Below, one piece after another: positions 34,932 to 43,047 of a DNA stretch of 64,000 nucleotides. The notes under the pieces are model-generated. The model had not been told where the DNA came from, ran no database searches, and saw nothing but the letters and a program-made list of their open reading frames with translations. This stretch comes from JANNVK01 sp031430435 (lineage in GTDB: Bacteria > Acidobacteriota > Blastocatellia > Pyrinomonadales > Pyrinomonadaceae), in the NCBI GenBank assembly GCA_031430435.1, contig JANPBM010000056.1:1-64000 (forward strand), read 5' to 3'. The position numbers were made by a program, and so were the translations under genes. Position 1 is the stretch's first letter; each line of letters starts with the position of its first letter.

Positions 34932-35393
34932 ATGATGAAAAAACTTTTATTTATTTGCACAATTTTAACTTTTGTCGGTGTTACAAGTATTTTTGCTCAA
35001 AGAAAATCTGTCAGCGGTGCCGAAGTTACAGGAACATTTATCAATAGTTTCAAAGGGAAATTTAAAGATTTTTCAAATGAAATCGACATAAAAGCTCTTG
35101 GCGGCGGAAAACTGCAAATTTCGATGAACTTGGTTTATCCATTTGAATATGCAAAAGGCGAAATGTCCGTTAATATGGGCGAAGCCGAAGGCAAAGCAAC
35201 GATTGTTGGCGATACCGCAATCTTTACGCCCGAAGGAACGGACACTTGCAAAATCACGATTAAATTTGTGAAAGCCGGCGTGATAAAAGTTACCGAAGAC
35301 GGCGGAGAAAACGGTTGCGGATTCGGACATAACGTTTATTCAGCCGGAACTTATAAAAAAGTACCGAGCAAAAAATCAAAACTAAAAAACTAG
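34932..35393 (+). CDS. Small secreted protein, tandem paralog 1
   Basis: This 153-residue exported protein has a signal peptide (LLFICTILTFVGVTSIFAQ) followed by RKSVSGAEVTGTF. The mature part is beta-rich with two Cys (DTCKITIKFVK and ENGCGFGHNVYSAG), probably one disulphide. It is clearly homologous to the next gene (shared RKSVS, KDFSN-ID, GDTA-CKITIKFVK, CGFG-V-A-G-YKKV). Two adjacent ATG codons begin the frame; AAAGGAAAA lies upstream. Function is unknown. The spacing of 3 bp to the paralog shows one transcript. Confidence 0.75.
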   Translation: MMKKLLFICTILTFVGVTSIFAQRKSVSGAEVTGTFINSFKGKFKDFSNEIDIKALGGGKLQISMNLVYPFEYAKGEMSVNMGEAEGKATIVGDTAIFTPEGTDTCKITIKFVKAGVIKVTEDGGENGCGFGHNVYSAGTYKKVPSKKSKLKN

Positions 35394-35396
35394 ATT

Positions 35397-35849
35397 ATGA
35401 AAACCTTATTAATTTTTACGGTTTTGACAGCGGTTTGTTTAGTAACCAACGCTTTCGGGCAAAGAAAATCCGTCAGTGCAAAAGAAGTCAACGGCACATT
35501 TAAGATGAATTACACGGGTAAAGCCAAAGATTTTTCCAATCAAATAGATATTTTGGCAATCGGCAGCGGAGAAATAAAAATATCTTTCGCGTTGGTCTAT
35601 CCCAAATTGGGTTCCGACGGCGAAATTGCGGAAAACTACGGATCAGCCGAAGGCATTGCCATTATTACGGGCGACACCGCCGTTTATGAAAACGACGAAT
35701 TCGGACCGTGCAAAATCACGATAAAATTTGTAAAACTCGGATTAATAAAAGTTACGCAAAACGGTCTGCCTTCCGATTGCGGTTTCGGCGGCGACGTTTT
35801 TGCTACGGGAAGTTACAAAAAAGTAAGCAGTAAAAAGCCGAAAATTTAA
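35397..35849 (+). CDS. Small secreted protein, tandem paralog 2
   Basis: This 150-residue exported protein has a signal peptide (LLIFTVLTAVCLVTNAFGQ). It shares the conserved positions of the upstream gene, including both Cys in PCKITIKFVK and SDCGFGGDV, so it arose by tandem duplication. Divergence is considerable (roughly half of positions by eye), so the copies may have different ligands. Both C-termini are Lys-rich (KKVSSKKPKI). No motif of known function was seen. Confidence 0.75.
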   Translation: MKTLLIFTVLTAVCLVTNAFGQRKSVSAKEVNGTFKMNYTGKAKDFSNQIDILAIGSGEIKISFALVYPKLGSDGEIAENYGSAEGIAIITGDTAVYENDEFGPCKITIKFVKLGLIKVTQNGLPSDCGFGGDVFATGSYKKVSSKKPKI

Positions 35850-35859
35850 CTTTGATTTT

Positions 35860-36183
35860 GTGATATTTATTTTATTCATTTTAGCGGGTTTAATCGCTTG
35901 GACATTTTATCATGCGGCAAAACGGTTGGACAGAAACGGTTTTATTTGGGCAACTATTGCCGTTGCTGTTTTTTTACTTACCCGAACAGTTTGCGGGATA
36001 ACTCTTTTGTTGACTGCTTATCTTTTCAATTGGAAGATAAACCTTGAAAAGTATGGATCAGTTATTGTGTTAATTGTAACTATTTTAAGTTTAGTTGCGG
36101 TTTCGTTTGTTTCGGCTTATTTGCATTATAAACCGAAAGAAAAACAATACTCGGAACCGCCTCCGCCGCCGAATTTTCACTAA
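35860..36183 (+). CDS. Small membrane protein with a PPPPPNFH C-terminus
   Basis: This 107-residue protein has three hydrophobic helices (about 2-16, 28-50 and 62-85) and a short charged tail that ends EPPPPPNFH. It begins with GTG at 35860, ten bases after the previous stop; no strong ribosome-binding site is seen, so coupling is likely. The terminal PPPPPNF motif recurs at the end of the next gene (PPPPPNFN), which suggests a shared C-terminal binding tag. Family not recognised. Confidence 0.65.
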   Translation: MIFILFILAGLIAWTFYHAAKRLDRNGFIWATIAVAVFLLTRTVCGITLLLTAYLFNWKINLEKYGSVIVLIVTILSLVAVSFVSAYLHYKPKEKQYSEPPPPPNFH

Positions 36184-36212
36184 TTTCTTTAATTGGAGTT
36201 TCATAAAAATAT

Positions 36213-36911
36213 ATGGCAAATAATTTCACTAACGACACCTACCAACCTACTAAAATATTTTCTTATTTGGCAATATTTTGTTTTGGAGTACTGGTTTTTT
36301 GTTACGCTTCAAACTTTATTTTAAGTTTTGTTCAACTTGTTTTCACTCTGCCTGAAACTGATATTGGCAATGGCGAAAATACAGAAATTACATTTGTATT
36401 TATCGGCTTAATCTCATTACTGCAATTGCTTTTCAGACTTTTGACGATAATTTTCTTCTTGATTTGGTTATATAAAGCATTTTATAATCTGCCTGCTTTG
36501 CAATCCCGAAATTTAGAGTTTTCTCCGGGTTGGGCTGTCGGTTGGTGGTTTATTCCTTTTGCAAATTTGGTAAAACCTTACCAAATTGTTCGTGAACTAT
36601 GGAATGAAAGCGATTCAGATGTTGATACGGAGTTATTTCTATCAAACAGTTTCGGAACTTCGCCGATGTTGGGTTATTGGTGGGGTTTATTTATCTCCGG
36701 AAATATCTTGGGAAGAATTGTAGATAAAATTTCTGAAACTTCGGCATATTTTTTCGTGATTTTTATGACTTACTGTATGTTGCATGGAATTTCCGCCGTT
36801 TTGGCTATGGTTATTATCAAGAAAATTACTGAGCAGCAAGATTTGCGTTTTCACAAAATCGGTAACGCAAATACACTACAAGCCCCGCCGCCACCGCCGA
36901 ATTTTAATTAA
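36213..36911 (+). CDS. DUF4328-type membrane protein with a PPPPPNFN C-terminus
   Basis: This 232-residue polytopic membrane protein has helices at about 15-40, 60-90, 105-125, 155-175 and 185-210. The central segment LEFSPGWAVGWWFIPFANLVKPYQIVRELW is the hallmark of DUF4328 proteins, whose function is unknown. It ends APPPPPNFN, matching the end of the preceding gene. The ATG at 36213 is 29 bp after that gene. The following gene starts at the base after its stop codon, so all lie in one run of genes from 34932. Confidence 0.8.
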   Translation: MANNFTNDTYQPTKIFSYLAIFCFGVLVFCYASNFILSFVQLVFTLPETDIGNGENTEITFVFIGLISLLQLLFRLLTIIFFLIWLYKAFYNLPALQSRNLEFSPGWAVGWWFIPFANLVKPYQIVRELWNESDSDVDTELFLSNSFGTSPMLGYWWGLFISGNILGRIVDKISETSAYFFVIFMTYCMLHGISAVLAMVIIKKITEQQDLRFHKIGNANTLQAPPPPPNFN

Positions 36912-38177
36912 ATGGAAATTATTAACGAACTCGGAAATTACGTCGAAAAAATTTGGCGCGAGAAAAATTATCACGAAGATTTGTTTCCCGCGATTGCCGC
37001 TGAGGCGTTGCGTGAGTTTGATGTGCCGAACAAACTTTCCGTTTGGGAAGTTGCCGCGTGGACGCTCGATCAAACCGAATTGCCGCAACAGCAGGATTTA
37101 CCCGCCCGTTTCAGCGATGTGCCGATTACGGTCGCTCGTTTTCCGCGTTTCCACATCGACGTTTATTACTGGTACGACGGCACAACCGCAATTCATCAGC
37201 ATTCTTTTTGCGGAGCTTTCCAAGTCTTTGAAGGTTCGAGTTTGCACAGCAATTATACGTTTGAAGTTGACGAAAAACTTAACTGTTTTACCGAATTCGG
37301 TAAGATAAAACTCAACCAAGTACAACTTTTGAACAAAGGTGATGTGCGTGAAATCACCGCCGGCAGAAAATTTATTCACGCGCTTTTTCATCTTGACCAA
37401 CCGTCCGTAACACTTATTCTGCGGACGCATCGAAGCCCTTTGAGTCTGCCGCAATTTTCGTATCGGAAGCCGACGTTGGCAATCGATCCGTTTTTTGAAG
37501 ACCCGAATTTGGTTAAAAAGATTCAAGTTGCGGTGATGTTGATTCGGATGAAACGCGACGATGCGGACGAACAAATTGCCGAGTTGCTCCGGACTTCCGA
37601 TTTTCAAGCGTGCTACACGATTCTTTCAATCATTCGCGGATATTTGTCGAATAATCAGGTTGAACAACTTTTCAATGTTTCGCAAAGTCGTTTTGCCAAA
37701 CTGATTAAAGTTGTCGAAAGCACGCACGGAAAACTCGCCGATTCGTTGTCGCAAATATTTAACGAAGAACAAAAGGTACAGGAAATTGCCGACCGCCGTT
37801 CGTTGATTACCGATGCGGAACATCGTTTTTTCCTTGCTCTGCTGATGAATTTGGACGAGAAAGAACAAATACTCAAGCTCATCAAAGAACGTTTTCCCGA
37901 TTCAAACGCCATCGACAAAATCTTGGATTGGACGTTCGATCTTTCAAACACGAAAATTATCGGCTCAACTTTGCCGAACGCTCTCGGCATTGAAAATTTC
38001 GACGATCACGATTCGATGGCGTTGGAATTTAGTTTGAAAAATTTGTCTGATGCGGAAATAAGCGAGGTTTTGGCGAAAGATTACGGGCTTGCAAACGGCG
38101 ATGATTGGTTGCATAACCTGCCGCAACGCCGTGAAAAACTTGGTCAATCAATCATTTTGCGACTTTTAATAAATTAG
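36912..38177 (+). CDS. Cupin-like protein of unknown function
   Basis: This soluble protein of 421 aa has no signal peptide. Residues 75-180 look like a single cupin barrel with the metal-binding run AIHQHSFCGAFQVFEGSSLHS (H-x-H, then a downstream Glu and His) and a late LFHLDQPSVTLILRTH. The remaining 230 residues are alpha-helical with a LRTSDFQACYTILSIIRGYL segment and probable TPR-like helices. A metal-dependent dioxygenase or sensor role is possible. It begins one base after the DUF4328 gene. A hairpin at 38191-38227 follows the gene. I do not recognise a named family. Confidence 0.65.
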   Translation: MEIINELGNYVEKIWREKNYHEDLFPAIAAEALREFDVPNKLSVWEVAAWTLDQTELPQQQDLPARFSDVPITVARFPRFHIDVYYWYDGTTAIHQHSFCGAFQVFEGSSLHSNYTFEVDEKLNCFTEFGKIKLNQVQLLNKGDVREITAGRKFIHALFHLDQPSVTLILRTHRSPLSLPQFSYRKPTLAIDPFFEDPNLVKKIQVAVMLIRMKRDDADEQIAELLRTSDFQACYTILSIIRGYLSNNQVEQLFNVSQSRFAKLIKVVESTHGKLADSLSQIFNEEQKVQEIADRRSLITDAEHRFFLALLMNLDEKEQILKLIKERFPDSNAIDKILDWTFDLSNTKIIGSTLPNALGIENFDDHDSMALEFSLKNLSDAEISEVLAKDYGLANGDDWLHNLPQRREKLGQSIILRLLIN

Positions 38178-38190
38178 CAAGCGCAAAAAA

Positions 38191-38227
38191 ACTCCGACTG
38201 CCGAGAAGAGAAAGTGGCAATCGGAGT
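38191..38227 (-). terminator. Terminator for the CHRD/VCBS gene
   Basis: ACTCCGACTGCC (38191-38202) pairs with GGCAATCGGAGT (38216-38227) at 11 of 12 positions. On the minus strand the stem is followed by seven T. Confidence 0.85.
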
Positions 38228-38266
38228 GTCGCCCGTCAAAAAAAGGCGAAGTTTAATTATCGGTTA

Positions 38267-40366
38267 TTAGAAGCCGGTTGTCGGAATATCGTTGACTGTT
38301 CCGAAGTATTTGACTTCCATTGTGTTGTCGATGCTTCGCCAAATGTACCAAGTTCCGGTTTCCGCGCGGAATACCGCGATGTCGGTTTTGTTGTCGCCGT
38401 CGTAATTTCCCGCTACCGGAATATCTGTCGGAAGACCGAAACCGAAAGCTCGGAAGTTTCCGTCCGTGCTGTTCAACGAATACCAAACGCCGGTTGATTT
38501 TCTCCACACGGCAACATCATCGGCACCGTCGCCGTCGAAATCACCGACTGTCGGAACATCACCGTTTGCCCCGAAGTGCAAACCGACAACTTGTCCGTTA
38601 CCGCTTTTGATGTAATACCAATCGCCTGAAATCGGACGATAAACCGCAATATCGCTGCGACCGTCGCCGTCGAAATCTGCCGAAACAGGAATATCACCCG
38701 CCGACCCGAATCTGATTGCCGTAAAACTGCCCGCGTTTTCGATATACCAAGTTCCGCTTGACGGACGGAAAACAACCAAGTCGTTGCGACCGTCGCGATT
38801 GAAGTCTCCGCGAACCGGAATATCGCTCGCCAAACCAAAGTATTTGACGGTTGTGCCGCCGTCCGAACTGCGTTTGATTGTCCAAACTCCGCCCGCAAAC
38901 ACAGCCGCATCGGTTCTGCCGTCGCCGTCGTAATCAGCCGACACAACTTTATCGGTTGCCGAACCAATGACTTGATAGCTGAAACCTGCTGTGTTTTGGG
39001 TATACCAAGTTGAAGTGCTTGGACGATAAACCGCCAAATCGTTGCCGCCGTCGCCGTCGAAATCTGCCGAGTGATTGTGCTGAACCAATTTTCCGCCTAA
39101 TTCGCCCGTTGGATTGCCGACACTTGAAATGCGAGCAAACCAAACTCCCGTGCGAAGTTGTTGGGCTTGGGCAGCCGTTACCGGAATTGTGGCAGTCGCC
39201 AAATTACCGTTTGTTCCGCCAATGACAGGAAATGTGTAAACGGGAGTTGTCGTTCCGTTGACAACAGATTCGATAACGGCGCTTGTTTGAGCGCTTGAAA
39301 GGGCGTGGAATTCACCCGAAACTCTTGCCGATGTTTCGTCCGCGCTCAATAAAACTTTAACTTCGCCGGTTGCCGCAGTTGTAACGGGCGGTGTCAAGGC
39401 GTTTCCGGTAACGTGAACTTCAAAATATCTGCCTTGTCCGCTCGGAGTCGGGCTTGGAGTCGGCGAGGTTGAGCCGCGAAACATTCCGCTCAAAATTGTT
39501 GCATCGCCGTTTTTAACGATGATTGCCGTGCCGTCTATAATAACCGGAATGACATCGCCGTTGCTCGTTCGTAATTTTAATTTGCCTTCGCCGTTACTTC
39601 GTAAAATAATGTTTCCCGCAACGGTTGTGCCGATGGTGACGCTAAGCGAAGTATTTACGGGTAAATTGATTTGATGCAATTCAACTTCTAATTTTCCGGT
39701 ATTGTTTTCAACTTCGTATTCCGCATAACCGCGCGGCAAAATACCGTTGATGACAGCTCCGCTCAAAGTTGCGAAAAATTCGCGTTCGTTGTTTGGCGAA
39801 GGACTCGGACTTGGCGAAACGGTCGGACTTGGAGAAACGGTCGGACTTGGCGAAACAGTCGGACTGGCAGTCGGCGAAGCCGTCGGGCTTGGAGAAACCG
39901 TCGGACTTGGTGTTGGGGTTGCGCCGAAAACGCCGGTAACGAGAACCGTTCCACCGGTTTTTACTTGGGCAGTCGAGCCGCTGTTCACCATTGGCACGGT
40001 TTGTCCGAGTTCAGTTTTCAATTTCAAACGCGCTTCCTGCTCGCTGACGGTCATCGTGCCGATTTGAACGTTGTCAATGAATGCTGTCAAGACAGTTCCG
40101 TCGGGTAAATTTATATCTTCAACTTCAACTTCGAGTTCGCGTTTTCCGCTTTGATAAAGTTCGTAGGTTGATTCGCCGTGCGGGTCTGATGCTCCGCTCG
40201 GAGTAACAAGATTTGCCGTGCGGGTTAAAATCGGCGGTTCACTGCTGAAAAAGCCGCCCGCTTTAGTAACCATCGAAATCGGCATAACCGCCAGCAGTAA
40301 ACCTGCCGCCGCCAGTATCGCCACATTAAAAATTTGTTTTCTGTTTGACCAATTTATTCTTTTCAT
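38267..40366 (-). CDS. Surface protein with CHRD domain and VCBS/FG-GAP repeats
   Basis: This exported protein has about 699 residues. A basic start and hydrophobic segment (about 12-32) lead to two copies of a small beta domain (ELEVEVEDINLPDGT and KLEVELHQINLPVNT starts). These are joined by a Ser/Pro/Thr linker (PSPTVSPSPTASP-like) coded by 18-bp DNA repeats at 39790-39915. A CHRD domain follows (RYFEVHVTGNALTPP, GVWFARISS, GNPTGELGG). The last 270 residues hold six VCBS repeats with calcium loops (DYDGDGRTDAAVF, DFDGDGRSDIAVYRP). The frame is open to 40615, but the ATG at 40366 has AAAAAGG just upstream and starts the signal segment. It is probably adhesive or structural. The VCBS part is related to the protein at 13790. 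Confidence 0.85.
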   Translation of the reverse strand: MKRINWSNRKQIFNVAILAAAGLLLAVMPISMVTKAGGFFSSEPPILTRTANLVTPSGASDPHGESTYELYQSGKRELEVEVEDINLPDGTVLTAFIDNVQIGTMTVSEQEARLKLKTELGQTVPMVNSGSTAQVKTGGTVLVTGVFGATPTPSPTVSPSPTASPTASPTVSPSPTVSPSPTVSPSPSPSPNNEREFFATLSGAVINGILPRGYAEYEVENNTGKLEVELHQINLPVNTSLSVTIGTTVAGNIILRSNGEGKLKLRTSNGDVIPVIIDGTAIIVKNGDATILSGMFRGSTSPTPSPTPSGQGRYFEVHVTGNALTPPVTTAATGEVKVLLSADETSARVSGEFHALSSAQTSAVIESVVNGTTTPVYTFPVIGGTNGNLATATIPVTAAQAQQLRTGVWFARISSVGNPTGELGGKLVQHNHSADFDGDGGNDLAVYRPSTSTWYTQNTAGFSYQVIGSATDKVVSADYDGDGRTDAAVFAGGVWTIKRSSDGGTTVKYFGLASDIPVRGDFNRDGRNDLVVFRPSSGTWYIENAGSFTAIRFGSAGDIPVSADFDGDGRSDIAVYRPISGDWYYIKSGNGQVVGLHFGANGDVPTVGDFDGDGADDVAVWRKSTGVWYSLNSTDGNFRAFGFGLPTDIPVAGNYDGDNKTDIAVFRAETGTWYIWRSIDNTMEVKYFGTVNDIPTTGF
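39790..39915. repeat. Tandem repeat coding the Ser-Pro-Thr linker
   Basis: The unit GGACTTGGAGAAACGGTC (18 bp, with variants) recurs about six times on the plus strand. On the minus strand it codes SPTVSP-type repeats. It is likely to be length-variable between strains. Confidence 0.8.
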
Positions 40367-41028
40367 TACCTTTTTAATTCTCCTGAATGCTGTTTTATTA
40401 AAGTTCGCAGGACTTTCAAAGATACAGTGCAGGTTATGCGACAAAAAATACAGGTTTGAAAAAAAAGTTTTGAATTGCGGGTAATAAGCAGTCGCTAAAA
40501 ATTGAAAGTTGAAAATACGCGCGGCGGCAAAGCACCTGACGCGCGTGTTTTTTGCGGCTGCGACGGTATTGTTCGGTTTTAGCCGAGTCTGTTTAAGTTT
40601 GCCTTGTATCGGCAAATTTGAAATCGAAAGCGACAGACTTATTGCTGATTATCGCCGAGTCGTTGCCGGTTATGTAAAGTACCCGAAGAATTTGCTCAAA
40701 AATACGACTGATTAAACAACTTTTCGCAGACTTTTTTTTAATTGCGAATTTCGCTAATCAGCCGATAAACGTTATATTTCATTTGCTATTACCGGATAAA
40801 TAGAACAAGATGATTATGTTAATCCTTCTCCGAATCAGAAATGATTCACTCGTCAAAACGGTTTTTGGATAGTTCGAGAGCAGGTTCGTTTATAGTTACA
40901 GAAGTCGCTCTTGTTTTTTTGAGCATCCGAAACCCATTAATCCGCAGGCAATACCAATCCTAAAGACAAATCTGATTCGACGCTTCTTTTGAAATTCCCG
41001 TATTTTTAGGGAAAAGGTAAATATTATT
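40367..41028. other. Gap of about 660 bp with a hairpin, a heptad repeat and the leader of the RRM gene
   Basis: Contents seen are a 7-nt-phased run AAAATTG, AAAGTTG, AAAATAC (40498-40518) and a hairpin ACGCGC/GCGCGT (about 40517-40545) followed by six T. A second weak hairpin AGAGC/GCTCT has a T-run at about 40880-40919. The last 300 bases could be a long 5' leader for the RNA-binding protein gene. No ORF or RNA gene was recognised. Confidence 0.45.
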
Positions 41029-41355
41029 ATGTCAATGAAACTTTATGTAGGAAATCTTTCCTTCAACACATCAACTCAAGATTTAGAAAAAATCTTCGGT
41101 GAAATCGGAACCGTTGAATCAACCAACATCATCGAAGATCGTGAAACAGGACGCTCACGCGGATTCGGCTTTGTCGAAATGTCAACCGCAGAAGCCGCGC
41201 AAACAGCTATTGCCACACTTAACGGCAAAGAAATCGACGGTCGCGCTTTGACTGTTAACGAAGCAAAACCTCGTGAAGATCGCGCAAGCGGCGGCGGCGG
41301 CGGAAATCGTGGCGGTGGACGCGGCGGTTACGGCGGCGGCGGCGGTCGTTACTAA
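41029..41355 (+). CDS. Glycine-rich RRM RNA-binding protein
   Basis: This single RRM protein of 108 aa resembles cyanobacterial Rbp and bacterial cold-inducible RNA-binding proteins. RNP2 (KLYVGNLSF) and RNP1 (RSRGFGFVEM) are intact with the aromatic residues that stack on RNA, followed by a Gly/Arg-rich tail (GGGGGNRGGGRGGYGGGGGRY). It would bind single-stranded RNA and act as an RNA chaperone, often in the cold. GGGAAAAGG lies ahead of the ATG. The long upstream leader suggests post-transcriptional control, and a terminator follows directly. Confidence 0.93.
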   Translation: MSMKLYVGNLSFNTSTQDLEKIFGEIGTVESTNIIEDRETGRSRGFGFVEMSTAEAAQTAIATLNGKEIDGRALTVNEAKPREDRASGGGGGNRGGGRGGYGGGGGRY

Positions 41356-41387
41356 ATCTTGAACGATTAAAAAAGTTTAATAAAAAA

Positions 41388-41419
41388 ATGCCTTCGATAA
41401 TAATCGGAGGCATTTTTTT
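41388..41419 (+). terminator. Rho-independent terminator after the RRM gene
   Basis: ATGCCTTCGAT (41388-41398) pairs with ATCGGAGGCAT (41403-41413), one G-U, followed by seven T. Confidence 0.9.
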
Positions 41420-41559
41420 GTTCAATAAAAAATATATTGACCTTTGACGACCAAACCGGTTACAATATTAAATGCCTTATCGGGCAAACTTCTAATTTTT
41501 CTGACTTTCTTCCAACTTTCCTGCTAAAAAAAAACTATAAAAATCTTGCCTAAAAAAAT

Positions 41560-42873
41560 ATGAAAAGTATCAGATGCCCTCAATGCGGTTTGCAAAATTG
41601 GGAAACCTCGGAATGGTGCAAGCGTTGTAAAATAACCTTGAAATCCAATGAACACTTGCACTCTGCTTCAACCGAAACAGATAATGAGCAAAATACGGGC
41701 AATAATTTACCGCCCGACTACAACGGTGAAAATCGCAGTCGCACTTATCAACATCCGAAACGAAAATTATATTGCGATGAAGTAAACGGCTTTTTCGCCA
41801 ATAGTTTACGGTCGTGTCAGCGTAACGCGATGATTGCCTGCGGGTTGATTGTTGCCGCGTTATTCGGCGGATTAGCCTTGAACAGCGTGTATTTTTACAA
41901 TGCCGTGTTTGGTCCGTTTACAATCAGCCGCGATGAATTATTGTCGGGAAAAAGCCGAAGCGACACCTCAAAAAATTATGTAAAATTTGCGGCTGAAGAT
42001 GTTTTTGACACAGGTGTCGAATATGTTGAAACAAGTAAAAAATACGGGACCGAAACAGTTTTATACAAATATGTGGCGTTACAGGCGGGCGAAAAATTTC
42101 TGTTGGCAAAAGTCGATCCGGTTTCAAATATAATCGACGGTGCGACAAACGTTCAAATAAACGGAGTTTTAGCGGAAATGAGTTCGGGCGAAACCGAGAA
42201 AATTTTAACCCCGCTGTATGTAAAACAACCCGAACTTCGCAATTCTTTCTTGCCGTATATGATTGATGCCCGAAGCGATTATTCAAAATGGGCATATATT
42301 TGGATTGCCGTCGGACTTGTTCTGACTACAATTTTTGCGGGAATTTTTATGTCTGTTCGCAATCGTTTCGGCGACATCGAGCAAAGTTCGAGTTTGAAAC
42401 CTTTGTCGAATTACGGCAGTCCGAAAGAAGTTGCCGCGATGATTGACTCGGAAATAACTGGCAATCACGAAAAAGTCGGATCAATTTATATTTTGCCGAC
42501 GTGGATAATTAAAAAAAGAATTTTCACCATCGACATTCAACACATCGAAGACATTGTTTGGGTTTACCGCAAAACGACCAAACATTCGGTAAATTTGATT
42601 CCGACCGGCAAAACCCACGAAGTCGTTTTACACGACACGCAAGGAAAACAAACCACGCTGAACGGCAGTTTCTTAAACGAAAAGAAAACCAACAATTTGA
42701 TTGAATCGATTTATAAACGAATTCCGTGGGTTGTGGCGGGCTATGACGACGATCTTTTGAAAACTTGGAATTCCGATACAAACGGTTTTATAAAAGCCGT
42801 GGCAGAAAGAAGAAATTCATATCGAAATAATCCCGATTCCCGGCAAACCGCATCCGCCGAACAAAGACAATGA
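41560..42873 (+). CDS. Zinc-ribbon membrane protein of unknown function
   Basis: This 437-residue protein starts with a zinc ribbon (IRCPQCGLQNWETSEWCKRCK: CxxC plus CxxC), then a polar linker. A first membrane helix lies at about 90-115 (MIACGLIVAALFGGLALNS). A soluble domain occupies about 120-240, followed by a second helix at about 245-268 (WAYIWIAVGLVLTTIFAGIF). A cytoplasmic C-terminal domain of about 165 residues completes it. The zinc ribbon and C-terminal domain should face the cytoplasm. No enzyme motif was recognised. The ATG at 41560 lies after an AT-rich stretch with no clear ribosome-binding site. It is monocistronic, with a terminator at 42911. Confidence 0.75.
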   Translation: MKSIRCPQCGLQNWETSEWCKRCKITLKSNEHLHSASTETDNEQNTGNNLPPDYNGENRSRTYQHPKRKLYCDEVNGFFANSLRSCQRNAMIACGLIVAALFGGLALNSVYFYNAVFGPFTISRDELLSGKSRSDTSKNYVKFAAEDVFDTGVEYVETSKKYGTETVLYKYVALQAGEKFLLAKVDPVSNIIDGATNVQINGVLAEMSSGETEKILTPLYVKQPELRNSFLPYMIDARSDYSKWAYIWIAVGLVLTTIFAGIFMSVRNRFGDIEQSSSLKPLSNYGSPKEVAAMIDSEITGNHEKVGSIYILPTWIIKKRIFTIDIQHIEDIVWVYRKTTKHSVNLIPTGKTHEVVLHDTQGKQTTLNGSFLNEKKTNNLIESIYKRIPWVVAGYDDDLLKTWNSDTNGFIKAVAERRNSYRNNPDSRQTASAEQRQ

Positions 42874-42910
42874 AAGATAATAGTAAATGAAACTGTTCTG
42901 ATTAAAAATA

Positions 42911-42944
42911 ACGCCTTTGATAAAAAATCAAGGGCGTTTTTTTG
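42911..42944 (+). terminator. Rho-independent terminator
   Basis: ACGCCTTTGA (42911-42920) pairs with TCAAGGGCGT (42928-42937) at 9 of 10 positions, followed by a T-run. Confidence 0.85.
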
Positions 42945-43047
42945 TCATAAAATAAAGTTGAAAAACTTATTTCCAACTTGAAACATTTTTCGAGCCATCT
43001 GCGTAGTATCGGCTGAAGTACAAAACATTTCTATCCAAAATAAGTTT

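Noticed and set aside
39790..39915. Ser-Pro-Thr linker repeat as a member of the heptad repeat class
   Set aside because: Its unit is 18 bp (6 residues), not a multiple of 7, and it is a normal low-complexity linker.
40367..40615. N-terminal extension of the CHRD/VCBS gene
   Set aside because: It has no signal peptide character; the ATG at 40366 has a ribosome-binding site and starts the signal segment.
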